The notes: generated from the sequence alone by a model not told the origin. A stretch of 63,450 nucleotides of DNA from JABJMC01 sp964473745 (GCA_964473745.1 CAYYQE010000009.1:1-63450); one strand, 5' to 3'; counted from the stretch's first letter, positions 42,758-51,554 are shown. Made by a program: numbers and translations.

Positions 42758-44281
42758 TTATTCCTCCTCTGAATAGCGGAAGATTTCTCGGAAACGGACA
42801 TATTCCAATAAACGCAAGCCTGTCCAACGCGCCAAAACCACATTCACAACCAAAAAGACAAAAATAAGCTCTGGATGACCAAAAATCATTGTTTTCAAAA
42901 ACGCCCATTCAGCAACGTAATAACAGATTATAGACACAAAAGTTGTGGCACTAATCATCGTCACCGCTGACCTAAATCCTCGATCCCCCTGCACACTCAC
43001 AAATTTCTCAACCATCGTACTCATAATCAACATCGGAAACACAGAAATCGATACCAACTGCGAAATATCAAAATACGCTCCCAAAAACATCACCCCTAAA
43101 ATAGTTAAACTAACAATTGTAAGCAAAATCGCCATACGCGGAATGTAAAGCAATCGATACCGGCGCAAGAAAAGACGAGTCAGTGTTCCAAATAACAAAA
43201 TCAACACAAAAATCAAAAGTCCATACCGAATACCCAAGGCAATAAAAGACAAGGTAATAATAGACGGGGTGTACACTCCCATCGTCGTTAATCCCACCAC
43301 CTGCTTCAAAAAGGCCACAATCGTCACAATCACTGGCAACATCAAAATAAGAAGAAGCGAGTTACTTGGGACCCCTTTTTCAACCATAAAACTAATCAAA
43401 TAAGAAAGAAAATTAAAAGGAGTGAGCTGCAAAGCCTCGGTAATCTCGGTAAATTCAATCCCGCGCGTCTCTAAATCTTCCACAAAAACATCAATAGACG
43501 CCTCTTCAAACAACATCCACATAGCCTCCGGACGCGTTAATACAATTCTATTGGGCAAAATCGTTCGAAAAGTACCCTGAGCAATATTACGCATGGTCGT
43601 TAAATTTTGATCAGTAATCACCACTAGCTCTTTATTATTAAACGCTCCCCCACCACTTAAGGTCTGCTCAAAACGAGAAAGGACCGTTAACCCACTACTT
43701 CCGCGCGCCCAAATCATAATCGTATCAGTGACCGCAATATCAGAAGCCACCTCATTTAATTTTTGGAATAAATCCTCTTCTACAATAAACTCCGAAGTTG
43801 AATCATAATTAGAAATCACCTGTACATACACTCCCTGATCCCTCGCAAAAGCCACTTTGCTTTCAATCCCTTCTTGCTCATCTGCCTGATCTGTAATTAA
43901 CAAATAACGCTGTCCATACACAAAAATCGGCGTTGTAGTCTCATCATAAAACTCCCCATCCACATAAATCTGTAAAACCAGATCATACTCTCCTAATTCC
44001 GTATAAGAATGTACCACTTCTACCCCTTGATCCTTATTCCCATCACCAAAATCCCAGTTATAAACCACCACTTTAGCCTCTTCAGGAAGAACCGAAGTCG
44101 AAGCATCAAAAATAGCGGATCGCCCTTTCTCTAGTTGCTCATCAACTGAAATAAGAGCTAAAGAGTCCTCCTCAATTACTGTTGAGACACCTTCAAGGTC
44201 AGTACTTTCTCCTTCATCCGCTCGGACCAAAGAGGGAAACAACAACAGAAAAAGCGCTAAAACTAATATTAATCGTCGCAT
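42758..44281 (-). CDS. PKD-domain protein with 7TM (7TM_transglut-type) region
   Basis: 507 residues: signal peptide (1-21, ending LVRA), a PKD-like domain (VVYNWDFGDGNKDQG...HSYTELGEYDLVLQIYV), a mixed alpha/beta extracellular region, and seven membrane helices from about residue 300 (PSNSLLLILMLPVIVTIVAFLKQ, GLTTMGVYTPSIITLSFIALG). That 7TM block is the type usually joined to an inactive transglutaminase and encoded beside ATP-grasp ligases; here a PKD domain takes the extracellular place. It precedes the ATP-grasp fusion by 9 bases. Confidence 0.78.
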   Translation of the reverse strand: MRRLILVLALFLLLFPSLVRADEGESTDLEGVSTVIEEDSLALISVDEQLEKGRSAIFDASTSVLPEEAKVVVYNWDFGDGNKDQGVEVVHSYTELGEYDLVLQIYVDGEFYDETTTPIFVYGQRYLLITDQADEQEGIESKVAFARDQGVYVQVISNYDSTSEFIVEEDLFQKLNEVASDIAVTDTIMIWARGSSGLTVLSRFEQTLSGGGAFNNKELVVITDQNLTTMRNIAQGTFRTILPNRIVLTRPEAMWMLFEEASIDVFVEDLETRGIEFTEITEALQLTPFNFLSYLISFMVEKGVPSNSLLLILMLPVIVTIVAFLKQVVGLTTMGVYTPSIITLSFIALGIRYGLLIFVLILLFGTLTRLFLRRYRLLYIPRMAILLTIVSLTILGVMFLGAYFDISQLVSISVFPMLIMSTMVEKFVSVQGDRGFRSAVTMISATTFVSIICYYVAEWAFLKTMIFGHPELIFVFLVVNVVLARWTGLRLLEYVRFREIFRYSEEE

Positions 44282-44319
44282 GCGCCCATTTTAGCATGCC
44301 TCAACTCTACTCACCAGCC

Positions 44320-44348
44320 TTTACTTAAGGAAGAAAATCAGGTATACT
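44320..44348 (+). promoter_or_regulatory. Promoter for the surface protein gene
   Basis: TTTACT (44320-44325), a 17-base spacer, TATACT (44343-44348). The leader of about 20 bases is A-rich with no Shine-Dalgarno. Confidence 0.7.
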
Positions 44349-44375
44349 ACATAGATAAAAATCAAAACAAAAGTT

Positions 44376-46769
44376 ATGAAAAAATTACTTGCAAAACTAG
44401 CTCTAGGAATTTTCTCCTTTGTACTCCTTATTCCAGGAGCGACTGCCCTAGACTCTGGGATTAGCCTTGATGCAACTGACACGATCGCTGGTTACGGAAC
44501 ACTTGTTCGTATCTCTAACGGCTCACCAAACAGTGATTTAGAACTTCTCCTGGAAAAACCAGATGGAGGCAAAATTCTTTTTGAAGCACAAACCAACTCA
44601 AAAGGTACCACTAAACTAGATATTGCTGGCTTTTATACCAAAAAAGCTGGTGATTATGAATTATCAATTGACTCCGTAACAGAAGAATTTCATGTTTATG
44701 CCGATAGTGTGTCTACTTCACGGTCATTAATGGAAGTAAACAAACAAACCGCTAGTGCTAATGGCAATGATTACGTCGAACTCAACGTCCACTTATACGA
44801 CCGTTATAACAATCCTATTTCCGGACATACAGTAGATATTCTTTCTAGTCGCCTAACAGATGAAATCGTCCGAATTTCTAGCAATTCCTATACTAATGAA
44901 CTTGGGACCATTAAATTTCACGTTTACTCAAAGGAAGAAGGCCTTTCTACCTTTATTGCCCACGATTCAACCGAAGGAATTTCTTTGAATGACCGTGCTG
45001 AAATTGCCTTTTATTCGCCAAACAATTCAAGCTCTGATCTAGGCGGGACCAAGTACGGTGTTTTGCTAGCTTCTGGTGAAGACTCTGGTCCGGTCAGCTA
45101 CCTGGCCTTTGAAAACTTAGACGAAACCGCAGCCTTAAACAGCAGTCTTAATTTTACGGTCACCGCTTATGACGATGACGGTAATAACGCCAGTGATTAC
45201 ACTGGAACTGTGCGTTTTTCTTCCACTGACAATAATTCTACTCTACCTGATGACTATACTTTTGAAGCTGAAGATCAAGGAAGTCATACTTTTAGTTTAA
45301 GTCTTTCTTTCAAAACTGAAGGAACGCAAACTTTAACTGTAACTGATATCGACAATACTGATGTTTTCGGTGAATTTGATGTGGCGGTTAGCACTTCTGG
45401 CAGCGGAGCCAGTACCACTACCGCTGATACAGATTACACAACCAGTGAAGAATTCAACGTATCAACACCTCTTGCTGGCACTTACAGCAGCAATTCACTA
45501 ACTTTTATGGGAGAAGCCACCTACGGCTTAAACGTTCAAATCTACGACAATGAAGTTCTAATTGCCAGAACAGCGTCCACTGCTAGTGGAGAATATGCTT
45601 ACAGTGCCACGGGATTAGAGGACGGCACCCATAAATTTGTACTCACAACTGAAGATGCCGAAGGAAATTTACAAGACACTTCACAAACAATAACCATTGA
45701 AATTGACACTACTGCTCCAGTATTAGACTATGCTGAAATAAGCCCTGAAGGTGATATCGAGGCTGAATCAGCATTTGCGATAGCTGTTTTTACTGAACCA
45801 AATCTACCGGAAGTTAGTATGATTTTTAGCAATGCTCTTTATGAGCTAACCGAAGATTTAGTTGCCAGTGGGATGTATGAAGGCCGTTTCAGTGCTCCAT
45901 CGGCCCTTGGCGAATATGAAATTGATATTCTCCTTGTAGATGAAGTTGGCAATGAAATATCACATAATTCTGAACTCTCTATAAATATTATCGAAGCTGT
46001 AGAAGGCGTAGCAGAAATTGATGGAGAAAACACAGAAGACGAACTTTATGAGGCCGCCGAAGAAGACCCCGAAGAAGAAATTGTTTATTACCCAGGACAA
46101 ATAACAGGAGTAGAAACAGTCGCGGGCGACGGACGTGTCACCTTAAGCTGGGAAGCACCAACAACCGTTATAACCGAAACTGAATATGAAGAATGGCTAG
46201 CAGCCCAAGAAGAGGAGGAAGCTGATGAGGATGAGGCTGAGGAGGATGAAGCTGAAGCCGAAGAGGATGAAACCGAAGCTGAAGAAGAACTTACTGATGA
46301 GGAAGAGCTTGCTGATGAGGAGGAAATCGAATTTACCATCGATCATTACAAAATTTACTACGGCCCAACCATCGACATAATGGTTAGCAAAGTAGAAACC
46401 TTGGACAACAGCACAACCTGGTATGTCCCTGACCTTCGCAATGGATCTGAATATTACTTTACCGTGGTTGCTGTTGACGAGGCTGATTTAGAAAGCCTAC
46501 AAAAAAGTGACGCTGTAAGTGATTCACCAGAATCTGCTGAGGAAGTAGCACTTGAAGAAGCCGCTGCTGCCAAAGAAGCCGAAGAAGCCGCTGCCGAAGC
46601 TGAAGCAGCCGCGGTAGAAGCCGCTCTTGAAGAGGAAGAAATCCCTACTGAAACTGGCCCAGAAGTTGCTTGGCTCCTATTATTCAGTGTTGGATTCACA
46701 CAAGGATACGCTTATCTTCGAAAACGACGTAACAAAATCATCATTCCTATCCAAGACATTCGGGCTTAA
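44376..46769 (+). CDS. Large surface protein with Ig-like and FN3 domains and C-terminal anchor
   Basis: 797 residues: signal peptide (1-24), about four Ig/Big-like beta domains (roughly 28-110, 120-220, 230-345, 360-450), a fifth Ig-like region (465-550), then a fibronectin type III domain (about 575-730) interrupted by a highly acidic loop of about 45 Glu/Asp/Ala-rich residues. An Ala/Glu-rich linker leads to ETGPEVAWLLLFSVGF and a basic end (KRRNK), a sorting-signal-like anchor. Two repeated low-complexity tracts. Probably an adhesin or S-layer-type protein used for host contact. Confidence 0.8.
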   Translation: MKKLLAKLALGIFSFVLLIPGATALDSGISLDATDTIAGYGTLVRISNGSPNSDLELLLEKPDGGKILFEAQTNSKGTTKLDIAGFYTKKAGDYELSIDSVTEEFHVYADSVSTSRSLMEVNKQTASANGNDYVELNVHLYDRYNNPISGHTVDILSSRLTDEIVRISSNSYTNELGTIKFHVYSKEEGLSTFIAHDSTEGISLNDRAEIAFYSPNNSSSDLGGTKYGVLLASGEDSGPVSYLAFENLDETAALNSSLNFTVTAYDDDGNNASDYTGTVRFSSTDNNSTLPDDYTFEAEDQGSHTFSLSLSFKTEGTQTLTVTDIDNTDVFGEFDVAVSTSGSGASTTTADTDYTTSEEFNVSTPLAGTYSSNSLTFMGEATYGLNVQIYDNEVLIARTASTASGEYAYSATGLEDGTHKFVLTTEDAEGNLQDTSQTITIEIDTTAPVLDYAEISPEGDIEAESAFAIAVFTEPNLPEVSMIFSNALYELTEDLVASGMYEGRFSAPSALGEYEIDILLVDEVGNEISHNSELSINIIEAVEGVAEIDGENTEDELYEAAEEDPEEEIVYYPGQITGVETVAGDGRVTLSWEAPTTVITETEYEEWLAAQEEEEADEDEAEEDEAEAEEDETEAEEELTDEEELADEEEIEFTIDHYKIYYGPTIDIMVSKVETLDNSTTWYVPDLRNGSEYYFTVVAVDEADLESLQKSDAVSDSPESAEEVALEEAAAAKEAEEAAAEAEAAAVEAALEEEEIPTETGPEVAWLLLFSVGFTQGYAYLRKRRNKIIIPIQDIRA

Positions 46770-46815
46770 AAGATTGTTCGACAGAGACTTAAGAACCTGA
46801 TAAAGTCTTTAGCGT

Positions 46816-47076
46816 ATGGAATTTTTAATACAATTTGTCGGCACATTATTTGACCTTATGAGTTTGGCTATTGTGGCCCGAATTCTAATGTCTTGGTTTC
46901 GCGCTGGACGCAGCGGCCCCATTGCTCAGTTTCTTTATGACGTTACTGAACCAATTTTGGGACCAGCTCGTCGTGTCGTTCCTCGTATCGGGATGCTTGA
47001 TTTTTCACCAATTGTTGTTTTGATCGCTTTGGATATTGTGCAAGGTCTCCTTATTAATATTTTGGTTCAAATTTAA
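46816..47076 (+). CDS. YggT family membrane protein
   Basis: 86 residues with two membrane helices and the YggT pattern (VARILMSWFRAGRSGPIAQFLYDVTEPILGPARRVVP). The family is linked to cell division-site and osmotic functions without a defined activity. cysS starts at the base after its stop, so the two are co-transcribed. Confidence 0.88.
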   Translation: MEFLIQFVGTLFDLMSLAIVARILMSWFRAGRSGPIAQFLYDVTEPILGPARRVVPRIGMLDFSPIVVLIALDIVQGLLINILVQI

Positions 47077-48447
47077 ATGGAACTTCAGGTTTACAACACG
47101 CTCACTAACCAAAAAGAGCCTTTTACACCAGTAAAAAAAGGACAAATTTCTATGTATTTATGTGGGCCGACTGTTTATGATCACGGACATTTGGGCCACG
47201 GAAGATCAGCCGTAGCGTTTGATATTATTCGCCGCACCCTTGATTATTTTTACGGAGAAAAAAACGTTACTTTTGTGACTAATTATACTGATGTTGATGA
47301 CAAAATGATTAACCGTGCAAACGAAGAAGGGCTCTCTGTATCAGAATTAGCCGAACGAATTATCCCTGAATATGAAAAAGATTACGCAGCCTTAGGCATT
47401 AAAAAACCAACAATTTTAACACGCGCCACCGAATACATTCCGCAAATGATTGAACTTGTGGAAAATTTAATAAAAAAAGGCTTTGCTTATGAAATTGAGG
47501 GCGATGTTTATTATGAAATCGAAAAATTTGGTAATTACGGAAAATTGTCCAACCAAAAACGAGCCGATTTACAAGAAGGTGCCCGCGTAGCCGTTGATCC
47601 CAAAAAGAAACACCCTCATGATTTTGCCTTATGGAAGGCTGAAAAACCTGGGGAACCTTCCTGGGATAGTCCGTGGGGAAAAGGACGACCAGGCTGGCAT
47701 TTAGAATGTAGTGCCATGTCCCGCGCCAAACTGGGCCAACCATTTGATATTCACGGCGGCGGCATGGATTTAATTTTCCCGCATCACGAATGTGAAATTG
47801 CTCAATCCGAAGCTGCTTACGACGCCCCCTTCTGTAATTACTGGCTTCATAACGGCTTCATCACCATCAACAAAGAAAAAATGAGTAAATCCCTTGGCAA
47901 TTTCTTCACACTTCAAGAAATTTTCTCTAAATACAAACCCCAGGCCGTGCGCTATTTATTTTTAACGGCCCATTATCGCAGCCCCATTGAATTTAGTGAT
48001 GACCAACTTACCCAGGCTGAAAACTCCCTCAAACGCATCCACGACTTCATACGTAGTCTCAAAAACGCCAAGGGCAATGATTCCGCTGAACAACTTACTC
48101 AAAACTTTTTAGCTGAATTTGAAAACGCCCTTCTTAATGATTTTGACACAGTTAAAGCTCTCGCCTCTCTCTTCACTTTTATCAAAGAAATCAACAAACT
48201 AAATATTTCCGCCGAGGAGGCCAACAAAATTCTCAAAACCCTCGAAAAAGCCAATGCGATCCTTGGAATCCTTCCGCAAACAGAAGAAGCCATTGATTCC
48301 AACATCGAAAAACTCATCCAAGAACGCGAACAAGCTCGGGCCGCCAAAAACTGGGCCAAATCTGACGAACTTCGCGACAAATTACTTAAACAAGGCATCG
48401 AGCTAGAAGACACGGCCGCAGGAACAGTTTGGAAGAAAAAAGACTAG
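47077..48447 (+). CDS. cysS: Cysteinyl-tRNA synthetase
   Basis: Class I synthetase of 456 residues. HIGH equivalent HGHLGHGRS, zinc ligands in MYLCGPTVYD, WHLECSAM and FPHHECE, and KEKMSKSLGNF. The C-terminal helical anticodon domain is complete, ending in an Ala/Asp loop. Immediately follows the YggT gene. Confidence 0.97.
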   Translation: MELQVYNTLTNQKEPFTPVKKGQISMYLCGPTVYDHGHLGHGRSAVAFDIIRRTLDYFYGEKNVTFVTNYTDVDDKMINRANEEGLSVSELAERIIPEYEKDYAALGIKKPTILTRATEYIPQMIELVENLIKKGFAYEIEGDVYYEIEKFGNYGKLSNQKRADLQEGARVAVDPKKKHPHDFALWKAEKPGEPSWDSPWGKGRPGWHLECSAMSRAKLGQPFDIHGGGMDLIFPHHECEIAQSEAAYDAPFCNYWLHNGFITINKEKMSKSLGNFFTLQEIFSKYKPQAVRYLFLTAHYRSPIEFSDDQLTQAENSLKRIHDFIRSLKNAKGNDSAEQLTQNFLAEFENALLNDFDTVKALASLFTFIKEINKLNISAEEANKILKTLEKANAILGILPQTEEAIDSNIEKLIQEREQARAAKNWAKSDELRDKLLKQGIELEDTAAGTVWKKKD

Positions 48448-48450
48448 GTC

Positions 48451-49185
48451 TTATTTTCCTTCTTCTTCGTCTAGGCTTCTTGCTGCCTCAAAATTCGCTT
48501 GAGCGACAGTAAGAGCGGCATCTACTTCCTTTCCAGGTTCCTCAGAGCTTAATTTAGCAAGCATGCCCTGAAGATCTCCCGGGACATAAGTTGAAGCATC
48601 ACCCTCACCTAAACTCACCATAAATTCAAATACGGATATAAGACGAGTCGCAAAAGCCGTAGCTTGTTGAATAAGAAGAGCATGCATCTGCGGATTCGCC
48701 GCAACTAAATCTTTATGTCGTTTCTTATCCCAATCTTGTTTATAGCACTCCTCTGGATTCTTTAATAACTTTTCACGATAAACCATTAAACGTTTAAGTA
48801 TGGCCCGCGCTCCATTTAAAAATTCTTCATCAGCAACCAAGGCTTGCATCTGTTGAGGATCCAATTCCGCAGTGGCCATTAACAAATAAACCGATTGTTT
48901 TAATTTTTCAATTAAATCAAATTTATCTAATGATTCCGCCATAAGATGATGGTAACCCGTCCAAGCTGTTACCGAACTATTTTTAAATCCAGAAGACGTA
49001 AGGCCAGTCACAAAGGCATCCTGGTCTACATATCTTTGAGTCGCGCTTTGTTCAAAACCAGCCGGGAATTGTGATATACCAGAAAGACCCGGATGGCAAA
49101 CTCGGCCAACTTGGCGCAATTCTTCAAAATCATTAGGCAAATCACTAAGATCGTGCCCAGTTAGGCCAGAAGGGGTGGATTTCAT
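48451..49185 (-). CDS. Protein of unknown function
   Basis: 244 residues from the ATG at 49185; a longer in-frame form from 49236 would carry an implausible N-terminus. The protein is soluble and mainly helical (LIEKLKQSVYLLMATAELDPQQMQALV; ILKRLMVYREKLLKNPEECYKQ) with an acidic end. No family is recognised. It is downstream of murC by 57 bases in the same direction. Leader contains TTTAACCTTT. Confidence 0.55.
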   Translation of the reverse strand: MKSTPSGLTGHDLSDLPNDFEELRQVGRVCHPGLSGISQFPAGFEQSATQRYVDQDAFVTGLTSSGFKNSSVTAWTGYHHLMAESLDKFDLIEKLKQSVYLLMATAELDPQQMQALVADEEFLNGARAILKRLMVYREKLLKNPEECYKQDWDKKRHKDLVAANPQMHALLIQQATAFATRLISVFEFMVSLGEGDASTYVPGDLQGMLAKLSSEEPGKEVDAALTVAQANFEAARSLDEEEGK

Positions 49186-49242
49186 AACTAAAAAGGTTAA
49201 AAGACAGGATGGTACCGAATAATAACTTAACCTCAACCAAAG

Positions 49243-50526
49243 TCAAGCCACAAGACCTTCGGCCACCTGCCAAACCGGGCCTGCGCCCATCACCAAAATC
49301 AAATCCTCTTCTGAAACGGATTCGCGCAAATATTGCGCTGTATTTTCAAATCCGTCTCCAAACCGCACATTAGGATGATGTTTGGAAAGTTCCTCGACCA
49401 ACTTTTCGGGAGAAACAGCCTCTAAATCCGCCTCACTATCACGCACTTCATAAATACTCGGAATAATAACTTCATCGGCCTCTTTGAAAGAATGCGCAAA
49501 CTGCTCCAAAAAATGCCGTGTTCGATTGTATTGATGAGGCTCAAAAACCGCTACTAATCGACTTTTTGGGTATTTTTCGCGGGCCCCCTGAATCGCGGCC
49601 TGCACTTCTGTTGGATGATGGGCATAATCATCATAAACAAGCGCCCCGTTTAACTTCCCTTTAAATTCAAACCTTCGCCAAGAACCCTTAAAAGAATTAA
49701 TCGCCTCCAACATCATCTCTTCTTCCACACTCATTACAGATCCCGTCGCAAAAGCAGCTAAAGCATTCATTAAATTATGCTTCCCAGGCACTTGCAATTC
49801 AAATTTTTCCAGATCAATCTCGTCAGCCGAAAAATAAACCACTTCACATTCCGCACTTTCCGCCACTTTCCGAACATTATCATCATCGCCATTGGCAATA
49901 ACCACCCCATCTGACGGCAATTTAGCCACCAATTCTCGAAAAGCATCCAAATAATCATCTAAATCACGATAATAATCTGGATGATCCAGTTCTAAATTAG
50001 TTAAAACCACAATTTGTGGCTGCAAATGCAAAAAAGAACGTCGATATTCACAGGCTTCAACCACCATCCACTCCCCTCCTCCTAAACGAAAATTCTTATT
50101 ATCCAATTCCAACATATTTGTACCAATTACCACGGTCGGATCACGATAAGACTGCATTAAAAGCCGCGCCAAAATCGCAGTTGTCGTTGTCTTGCCATGC
50201 GTTCCAGCCACCGCAATCGTCTTAAATTCTTCGGAAACCTCTCCCAATCCCTCGAAATAAGTTTTTATAGGAATGTTTTTATTGCGGGCCGCTTGTAGTT
50301 CCAAATTATCAACTGAAATCGCTTCGGTATAAATAACCATGTTTGTATCATCTAATATATGAAGGGCGGAATGACCAACAAAAACCCCTATCCCCTCATC
50401 ACGAAGAGCTTCTAAAATCGCAGAATCTTCAGTGTCTGAGCCACTTACACTATGGCCGCGTTCCTTATAAAACCGCGCCAAGGCACTCATCCCAATGCCA
50501 CCAATACCAATAAAATGAATATTCAT
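49243..50526 (-). CDS. murC: UDP-N-acetylmuramate--L-alanine ligase
   Basis: Adds L-Ala to UDP-MurNAc in the cytoplasmic stage of peptidoglycan synthesis. N-terminal HFIGIGGIGMSALA, the ATP site AGTHGKTTTTAILA, and DDYAHHPTEVQAAI in the C-terminal domain. 427 residues, slightly shorter than E. coli MurC. Divergent from the DivIC-like gene, so two envelope/division genes share one intergenic region of 62 bases. Confidence 0.96.
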   Translation of the reverse strand: MNIHFIGIGGIGMSALARFYKERGHSVSGSDTEDSAILEALRDEGIGVFVGHSALHILDDTNMVIYTEAISVDNLELQAARNKNIPIKTYFEGLGEVSEEFKTIAVAGTHGKTTTTAILARLLMQSYRDPTVVIGTNMLELDNKNFRLGGGEWMVVEACEYRRSFLHLQPQIVVLTNLELDHPDYYRDLDDYLDAFRELVAKLPSDGVVIANGDDDNVRKVAESAECEVVYFSADEIDLEKFELQVPGKHNLMNALAAFATGSVMSVEEEMMLEAINSFKGSWRRFEFKGKLNGALVYDDYAHHPTEVQAAIQGAREKYPKSRLVAVFEPHQYNRTRHFLEQFAHSFKEADEVIIPSIYEVRDSEADLEAVSPEKLVEELSKHHPNVRFGDGFENTAQYLRESVSEEDLILVMGAGPVWQVAEGLVA

Positions 50527-50588
50527 CGTAAAACAACTCTAGCGCAAGGCTCGTCTAAGCGCCATATTTTTGATAAACTATTTCCGCT

Positions 50589-51008
50589 ATGCCTTACAAA
50601 CCTTATTCTCATTCACAGTTCAATGTGGCGCGTCTCATTATTATCGTGGGGCTAATTCTAGTGGCTTACATGCTCTATAATCTGACTGTAACAGTTTTCG
50701 AAAATCACCAAATTGATGTTCATGTTCAAAATTTCGAACAAAAAAATGAAGAACTTCGCAATGAAAACCTCCAAAAACTAGAAGATTACAAATACTACAC
50801 TTCCGAGGCTTATATCGACAAAATCGCCAAACAAAACCTGGGACTCGTTAATCCAGGCGAAGAAGTTATCATCCTTACCGAGGGTGACACCCTGGCCTAT
50901 TTAGAAACTGAAGAAAACGAACTTATTCGAGAACGATCAATGGCAAATTGGAGCAACTCCAAAAAATGGTGGGCGTTTATATTTGACGAAAACCCATTTA
51001 AATATTAG
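50589..51008 (+). CDS. FtsB/DivIC-type septum formation protein
   Basis: 139 residues: short cytoplasmic N-terminus, one membrane helix (about 14-33, RLIIIVGLILVAYMLYNLTV), then a coiled coil (EQKNEELRNENLQKLEDYKYY) and the DivIC signature YIDKIAKQNLGLVNPGEEVII. Part of the FtsB-FtsL-FtsQ divisome subcomplex. The C-terminal extension of about 35 residues ends in aromatic residues. Confidence 0.85.
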   Translation: MPYKPYSHSQFNVARLIIIVGLILVAYMLYNLTVTVFENHQIDVHVQNFEQKNEELRNENLQKLEDYKYYTSEAYIDKIAKQNLGLVNPGEEVIILTEGDTLAYLETEENELIRERSMANWSNSKKWWAFIFDENPFKY

Positions 51009-51033
51009 AGTAGCTGCGCTTCAAAAACATTAA

Positions 51034-51108
51034 CGCGGAGTGGAGCAGAGGCAGCTCGCCAGGCTCATAACCTGGAGGTCGGCGGTTCGAATCCGCCCTC
51101 CGCAACCA
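51034..51108 (+). tRNA. tRNA-fMet (CAU), initiator
   Basis: A cloverleaf of 75 bases with encoded CCA. Acceptor arms CGCGGAG and CTCCGCA leave the C1-A72 mismatch that marks bacterial initiator tRNA. D stem GAGC/GCTC with a short loop, anticodon stem CCAGG/CCTGG with loop CTCATAA, T arm GGCGG TTCGAAT CCGCC. Only two of the three G-C pairs usual at 29-31/39-41 are present (A29-U41). Confidence 0.93.
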
Positions 51109-51131
51109 GATTTTTTCACAAATCGAACCAT

Positions 51132-51208
51132 GGCAGGGTAGCTCAGCTGGTTAGAGCGCAGGACTCATAAGCCTGAGGTCGTGGGTTCGAGCCCCACCCC
51201 TGCTACCA
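51132..51208 (+). tRNA. tRNA with CAU anticodon (elongator Met or Ile2)
   Basis: A 77-base cloverleaf with encoded CCA: acceptor GGCAGGG/CCCTGCT (one G-U at the end), D stem GCTC/GAGC, anticodon loop CTCATAA on stem CAGGA/GCCTG (last pair A-G), T arm GTGGG TTCGAGC CCCAC. Elongator tRNA-Met and lysidine-modified tRNA-Ile2 share this anticodon and cannot be separated by eye. 23 bases after tRNA-fMet. Confidence 0.92.
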
Positions 51209-51238
51209 CGCAAAACGGGATGTAATCCCGATTTTGCG
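51209..51238 (+). terminator. Hairpin terminator after the tRNA pair
   Basis: CGCAAAACGGGAT (51209-51221) pairs with ATCCCG-A-TTTTGCG (51225-51238) around a GTA loop; the A-tract/T-tract flanking the GC core suits bidirectional termination. It begins at the base after the tRNA CCA. A second hairpin, GCAAAGG/CCTTTGC (51238-51244 and 51264-51270), follows. Confidence 0.6.
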
Positions 51239-51325
51239 CAAAGGCGAGCGTAGCGAGCCGCAACCTTTGCACAAAACCATGACTAAACCTAGTGGCTAAT
51301 CCTGCGGTGGAGCGAAGTAAAAAAC

Positions 51326-51354
51326 TTGACAAACCCTAACAAGCATACTATGAT
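51326..51354 (+). promoter_or_regulatory. Consensus promoter of the argG leader
   Basis: TTGACA (51326-51331), a 17-base spacer, TATGAT (51349-51354). A start near 51361 leaves only about 3 bases before the first leader-peptide ATG. Confidence 0.8.
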
Positions 51355-51363
51355 CAGATGGCC

Positions 51364-51417
51364 ATGAAAATTTCAATCGTTTCCAATTCAACTCGCCGTC
51401 GCGCTTCACAATTCTAG
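51364..51417 (+). CDS. Arginine leader peptide 1
   Basis: A 17-codon ORF, MKISIVSNSTRRRASQF, with three consecutive Arg codons (CGC CGT CGC, codons 11-13) and a TAG stop. The stop lies inside the segment TCTAGTGGAG (51413-51422), which is perfectly complementary to the left side of terminator 1. A ribosome that reaches the stop would cover this segment; one stalled at the Arg codons would leave it free. This is how classical amino-acid leader peptides work. Too short for normal gene finding; coding status is inferred from this arrangement. Confidence 0.75.
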   Translation: MKISIVSNSTRRRASQF

Positions 51418-51464
51418 TGGAGGCGTCAGCTTATGGAAACAAATCAAGTAATAACTCCACTAGA
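51413..51464 (+). promoter_or_regulatory. Antiterminator pair 1 of the argG leader
   Basis: TCTAGTGGAG (51413-51422) and CTCCACTAGA (51455-51464) are perfect 10-base complements. The second arm overlaps the left arm and loop of terminator 1, so the two structures exclude each other. Confidence 0.75.
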
Positions 51465-51480
51465 AACGTGGAGTTTTTTT
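51453..51480 (+). terminator. Intrinsic terminator 1 of the argG leader
   Basis: AACTCCAC (51453-51460), loop TAGAAAC, GTGGAGTT (51468-51475), with a run of seven T at 51474-51480. Eight perfect base pairs; a strong terminator located upstream of argG on the coding strand. Confidence 0.85.
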
Positions 51481-51497
51481 ATATTTAAACCTTAAAA

Positions 51498-51554
51498 ATG
51501 TTCAATTTTAAATCTCGTCGCCGCTTATTTAAACGCCAGAAACTCCGTCGCTAA
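51498..51554 (+). CDS. Arginine leader peptide 2
   Basis: An 18-codon ORF, MFNFKSRRRLFKRQKLRR, ending in TAA. Six of 18 codons are Arg (CGT CGC CGC at 7-9, CGC at 13, CGT CGC at 17-18). It starts 17 bases after the T-run of terminator 1. The segment GCCAGAA (51535-51541, codons 13-15) can pair with TTCTGGC in the left arm of terminator 2. A small hairpin CGTCG/CGACG (51546-51550 and 51556-51560) surrounds the stop codon. Inferred as a second Arg-sensing leader. Confidence 0.7.
   Translation: MFNFKSRRRLFKRQKLRR

Noticed and set aside
46088..46339. Serine-rich minus-strand ORF
   Set aside because: Shadow of the Glu/Asp/Ala-coding tract of the surface protein.
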